The position numbers and the translations under genes were made by a program. A model generated the notes under the pieces. That model was not told the DNA's origin and did not search any database. It saw only the letters and a program-made list of their open reading frames with translations. A stretch of DNA of 7,276 bases from Anaerolineae bacterium (GTDB lineage: Bacteria > Chloroflexota > Anaerolineae > Anaerolineales > Villigracilaceae). Positions 5,275 through 7,276 of this stretch are shown piece after piece. Within the stretch, counting starts at the first letter, position 1. The number at the start of each line of letters is the position of its first letter. The DNA lies in the NCBI GenBank assembly GCA_017303735.1, contig JAFLCF010000207.1:1-7276 (forward strand), read 5' to 3'.

Positions 5275-6783
5275 ATGACTCACCTCTTCCTATACGGTCC
5301 TCCCGGCACGGGCAAATCGACAGTCGGTAAAAAAATCGCCCACAACCTCAAACTGCCCTTCATTGACCTTGACCGCGTCATTGAAACGAATGCAGGCATG
5401 TCCATTCCGCAGATCATGGAACAGCACGGCGAGACCGCGTTTCGCGATATGGAAACCGCCGCGTTGAAATCGCTAACAGCCGAAAAAGAACATGTTGTAG
5501 CTCTTGGTGGTGGCGCACTTCTCCGTGATGAAAACCGCGCCTTTGCAGAATCGAATGGCAGAGTCCTTTTGCTCATGGCGGAACTCCCCACTTTGCTTGA
5601 CCGCATTCAACATGAGCCAGGTAAACGTCCGCTGTTGGCGGGGGATTTAAAGAACAAGCTCACGACGCTGCTTGAAAAACGCAAAGAGCATTACGCTTCC
5701 TTCCCACTTCAACATCATGTTGATAACAAACCCGCCGAACAAAATGCGCGTGAAGTACAGATCAAACTTGGCAGGCATCACCTCTCTGCCATGGGTGAGT
5801 ACGATGTTGTTGTGGGTTCTGTATTCAATGTGCCTGATCTGCAAAACTCTATCATCGTCACCGATGAGAACGTGGCAAAGCATCACCTCGAAAAAATTCA
5901 AAGTCTCTTCAATGCCAAAGCCGTGATTGTGCCTGCGGGTGAAGAACATAAAAATCTCGAAACTGTCTCACACTTGTGGAAAGCCTTTCTCGAAAATGGA
6001 CTCGACCGCAAGAGCACCGTCATTGCACTCGGCGGCGGCGTGATCGGTGACATGACGGGCTTCGCTGCTGCGACCTACATGCGCGGCATTGATTGGATCG
6101 GCATTCCCACAACTCTGCTTTCGATGGTGGATGCTTCGTTGGGTGGCAAGACTGGATTTGATTTACCCGAAGGAAAAAACCTCATCGGCTCATTTCATCC
6201 GCCGAAGCTGGTCATTGCAGACCCAAGCCTTTTGCTTACGCTGACAGAGCGTGAACTACGCTCCGGCATGGCAGAAGTGGTGAAGCATGGAATCATCTCA
6301 GCGCCCGATCTGTTCGCCATGTGCCAGCGCGGCATGGACTGGGTGAAGGCAAATCTCGAAGAAGTGGTCAAACATGCGATGGCGGTGAAGATCAAAGTCA
6401 TCGAAGAGGACCCGTACGAAAAAGGATTCCGTGCGGCGTTGAATTTGGGTCACACGGTTGGGCACGCGGTGGAACTGGTCAGCAAGTTTGAGCTGCGGCA
6501 TGGCGAGGCGATTGCCGTTGGCACTGCGGCTGAGGCGAGGTATGCGGCTCGGGTTGGGCTGACAAGCCAAAGCACGGTCGAAGCGATTGAGTCCACGCTT
6601 GAGGCGTTGGGTTTGCCAATCCAAATCCCTGTAGATATGCCGCGCGAGAAAATCATCCAAGCCATGCGGGTGGATAAAAAGAAGAATGCGAAGTCGATTC
6701 GCTTTGCGTTGCCGGTGGAAATTGGTAAAGTTGAGTTGGTGAATGTAGATGATTTGGAAACAGTATTGGACGATGGACGATAG
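5275..6783 (+). CDS. aroKB: Bifunctional shikimate kinase / 3-dehydroquinate synthase fusion
   Basis: One 502-residue protein joins pathway step five to step two. Residues 1 to about 165 are shikimate kinase: P-loop GPPGTGKST (8-16), FIDLD with Asp33, FRDME with Arg57, GGG 78-80 for shikimate, lid Arg118 in KRPLL, and Arg136. Residues from about 174 are dehydroquinate synthase, which cyclises DAHP to 3-dehydroquinate with NAD and a metal: GGGVIGD (253-259), PTTLLSMVDASLGGK (278-292, Asp286 and Lys292), AEVVKHG with Glu334, NLGHTVGH with His393, and RHGEA with His409. Glu334, His393 and His409 are the expected metal ligands. The P-loop is unusual, since kinases of this family more often read GxMGxGKS. 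The frame is open throughout, so this is a true fusion, as known in Thermotoga. GGAG at 5267-5270 precedes the ATG by four bases. Residues 499-502 and the TAG stop come from a 7-base repeat tract. Confidence 0.95.
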   Translation: MTHLFLYGPPGTGKSTVGKKIAHNLKLPFIDLDRVIETNAGMSIPQIMEQHGETAFRDMETAALKSLTAEKEHVVALGGGALLRDENRAFAESNGRVLLLMAELPTLLDRIQHEPGKRPLLAGDLKNKLTTLLEKRKEHYASFPLQHHVDNKPAEQNAREVQIKLGRHHLSAMGEYDVVVGSVFNVPDLQNSIIVTDENVAKHHLEKIQSLFNAKAVIVPAGEEHKNLETVSHLWKAFLENGLDRKSTVIALGGGVIGDMTGFAAATYMRGIDWIGIPTTLLSMVDASLGGKTGFDLPEGKNLIGSFHPPKLVIADPSLLLTLTERELRSGMAEVVKHGIISAPDLFAMCQRGMDWVKANLEEVVKHAMAVKIKVIEEDPYEKGFRAALNLGHTVGHAVELVSKFELRHGEAIAVGTAAEARYAARVGLTSQSTVEAIESTLEALGLPIQIPVDMPREKIIQAMRVDKKKNAKSIRFALPVEIGKVELVNVDDLETVLDDGR

Positions 6784-6830
6784 ACCGCAGACGATGGACA
6801 CCATGGTCAATGGTCCATCGTCTATGGTCG
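6768..6830. repeat. Nine-unit heptamer tract with inverted halves at the aroKB/aroQ junction
   Basis: Nine consecutive 7-base units. The left half is built on GGACGAT/AGACGAT (6768-6795) and the right half on its near complement ATGGTCC/ATCGTCT (6803-6830). AGACGATGGAC (6789-6799) pairs perfectly with GTCCATCGTCT (6813-6823), and after a two-base bulge GACC (6783-6786) pairs with GGTC (6826-6829). The first units code the last four residues of AroKB and its TAG stop. No T-run follows, so it is a hairpin but not a classical terminator. Confidence 0.85.
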
Positions 6831-6841
6831 AATATCAAAGC

Positions 6842-6845
6842 GAGG
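6842..6845 (+). promoter_or_regulatory. aroQ ribosome binding site
   Basis: GAGG with a four-base spacer to the ATG at 6850, lying outside the repeat hairpin that ends near 6830. Confidence 0.65.
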
Positions 6846-6849
6846 AAGC

Positions 6850-7276
6850 ATGAAAATCTTAATTCTGCACGGACCGAATTTGAATTTGTTGGGTACGCGC
6901 GAGCCTGAAGTCTATGGCTCGATGACATTGGATAACATCAATGAAAAGATGATTGCGTTGGGCAAAGAGTTTGGCGCGGAAGTGATTTGCAAACAGTCGA
7001 ATCACGAAGGCGCGTTGATCGATGCCCTGCACGATGCGCGGACTTGGGCAGCGGGCGTGGTCTTCAACCCCGGCGGGTACACGCATACGTCGGTGGCGCT
7101 GCGTGATGCAATTTCGGCGATCGTGATTCCGGCGATCGAAGTGCATTTGTCGAACGTGTATGCGCGGGAAGAGTTTCGGCATGTGTCGTTCGTTTCGGCG
7201 GTTTGCAAAGGCAAAGTGACCGGCTTTGGCTGGCGCTCATATGAATTGGGTTTGCGCGGGCTCGTTGATATAATTA
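6850..7276 (+). CDS. aroQ: 3-dehydroquinate dehydratase, type II, 3'-truncated by the window edge
   Basis: Dehydrates 3-dehydroquinate to 3-dehydroshikimate, step three, as a dodecamer of flavodoxin-like subunits. The 142 visible residues lack a stop; the family runs to about 145-150, so only the tail is missing. Motifs are ILHGPNLNLLGTREP with Arg17, Tyr22 as catalytic base in VYG, KQSNHEG (48-54), FNPGGYTHTS with Asn73 and His79, EVHLSN with Glu97 and His99, and REEFRH with Arg106 and Arg110. These match the M. tuberculosis active-site residues at a constant offset of two. GAGG at 6842-6845, four bases before the ATG, sets the start. It follows aroKB by 66 bases that begin with a hairpin-forming repeat. 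Codons here end mostly in G (ttg, gcg, gtg), unlike the C-ending codons common further upstream. Confidence 0.95.
   Translation, partial: MKILILHGPNLNLLGTREPEVYGSMTLDNINEKMIALGKEFGAEVICKQSNHEGALIDALHDARTWAAGVVFNPGGYTHTSVALRDAISAIVIPAIEVHLSNVYAREEFRHVSFVSAVCKGKVTGFGWRSYELGLRGLVDII

Noticed and set aside
5047..5283. Minus-strand open frame across the aroC/aroKB spacer
   Set aside because: It is read through the inverted-repeat element and the end of aroC; the peptide is of the repeat-derived type often mis-annotated as a small protein.
5791..5793. Separate aroB start inside aroKB
   Set aside because: The frame is continuous from the kinase domain with no stop and no good ribosome binding site before this ATG; fused AroKB is a known arrangement.
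6298..6810. 170-codon minus-strand open frame opposite aroKB
   Set aside because: It is a shadow of the dehydroquinate synthase coding sequence with no family motifs.
6783..6830. Rho-independent terminator after aroKB
   Set aside because: The stem is strong but no T-run follows, and aroQ with its own ribosome binding site starts 20 bases on.

Overview
The window is one stretch of same-strand coding sequence carrying an aromatic amino acid operon: aroF (5' end cut off), tyrA, aroA, aroE, aroC, an aroK-aroB fusion, and aroQ (3' end cut off). Between them these genes encode all seven steps from PEP plus erythrose 4-phosphate to chorismate, and prephenate dehydrogenase for the tyrosine branch. 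Order of use is AroF, AroB half, AroQ, AroE, AroK half, AroA, AroC, then TyrA after a chorismate mutase that is not in the window. No promoter, transcription terminator, RNA gene, transposase or CRISPR array was found.

The organism looks like a Chloroflexota bacterium, probably Anaerolineae, of moderate GC. This is inference from the protein sequences and from the style of the short repeats, and no taxonomic marker is present. As I remember it, the gene order with a fused aroKB matches the Thermotoga maritima cluster TM0343-TM0349.

Layout: aroF <1-866; tyrA 853-1710 (14-base overlap with aroF); 32-base spacer; aroA 1743-3044; 7-base spacer; aroE 3052-3879; 65-base spacer; aroC 3945-5138; 136-base spacer holding a 119-base inverted-repeat element; aroKB 5275-6783; 66-base spacer; aroQ 6850->7276. 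No gene-free stretch exceeds 300 bases.

The unexpected feature is a set of short tandem tracts with a period of exactly 7 bases at eight sites. Three fill or nearly fill spacers (tyrA/aroA, aroE/aroC, aroKB/aroQ) and five lie in frame inside essential enzymes (two in aroA, two in aroE, one in aroC). Unit sequences differ between sites, but several are related or reverse complements. In spacers the tracts supply stop codons (tyrA, aroKB) and the ribosome binding site of aroC. In genes they fall in variable loops between conserved motifs and leave the frame open. In at least two tracts a unit carries C exactly where the T used elsewhere in the tract would make an in-frame TAA. The aroC tract is also a 54-base near-perfect palindrome. 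This repeat system is the best candidate here for something poorly described.
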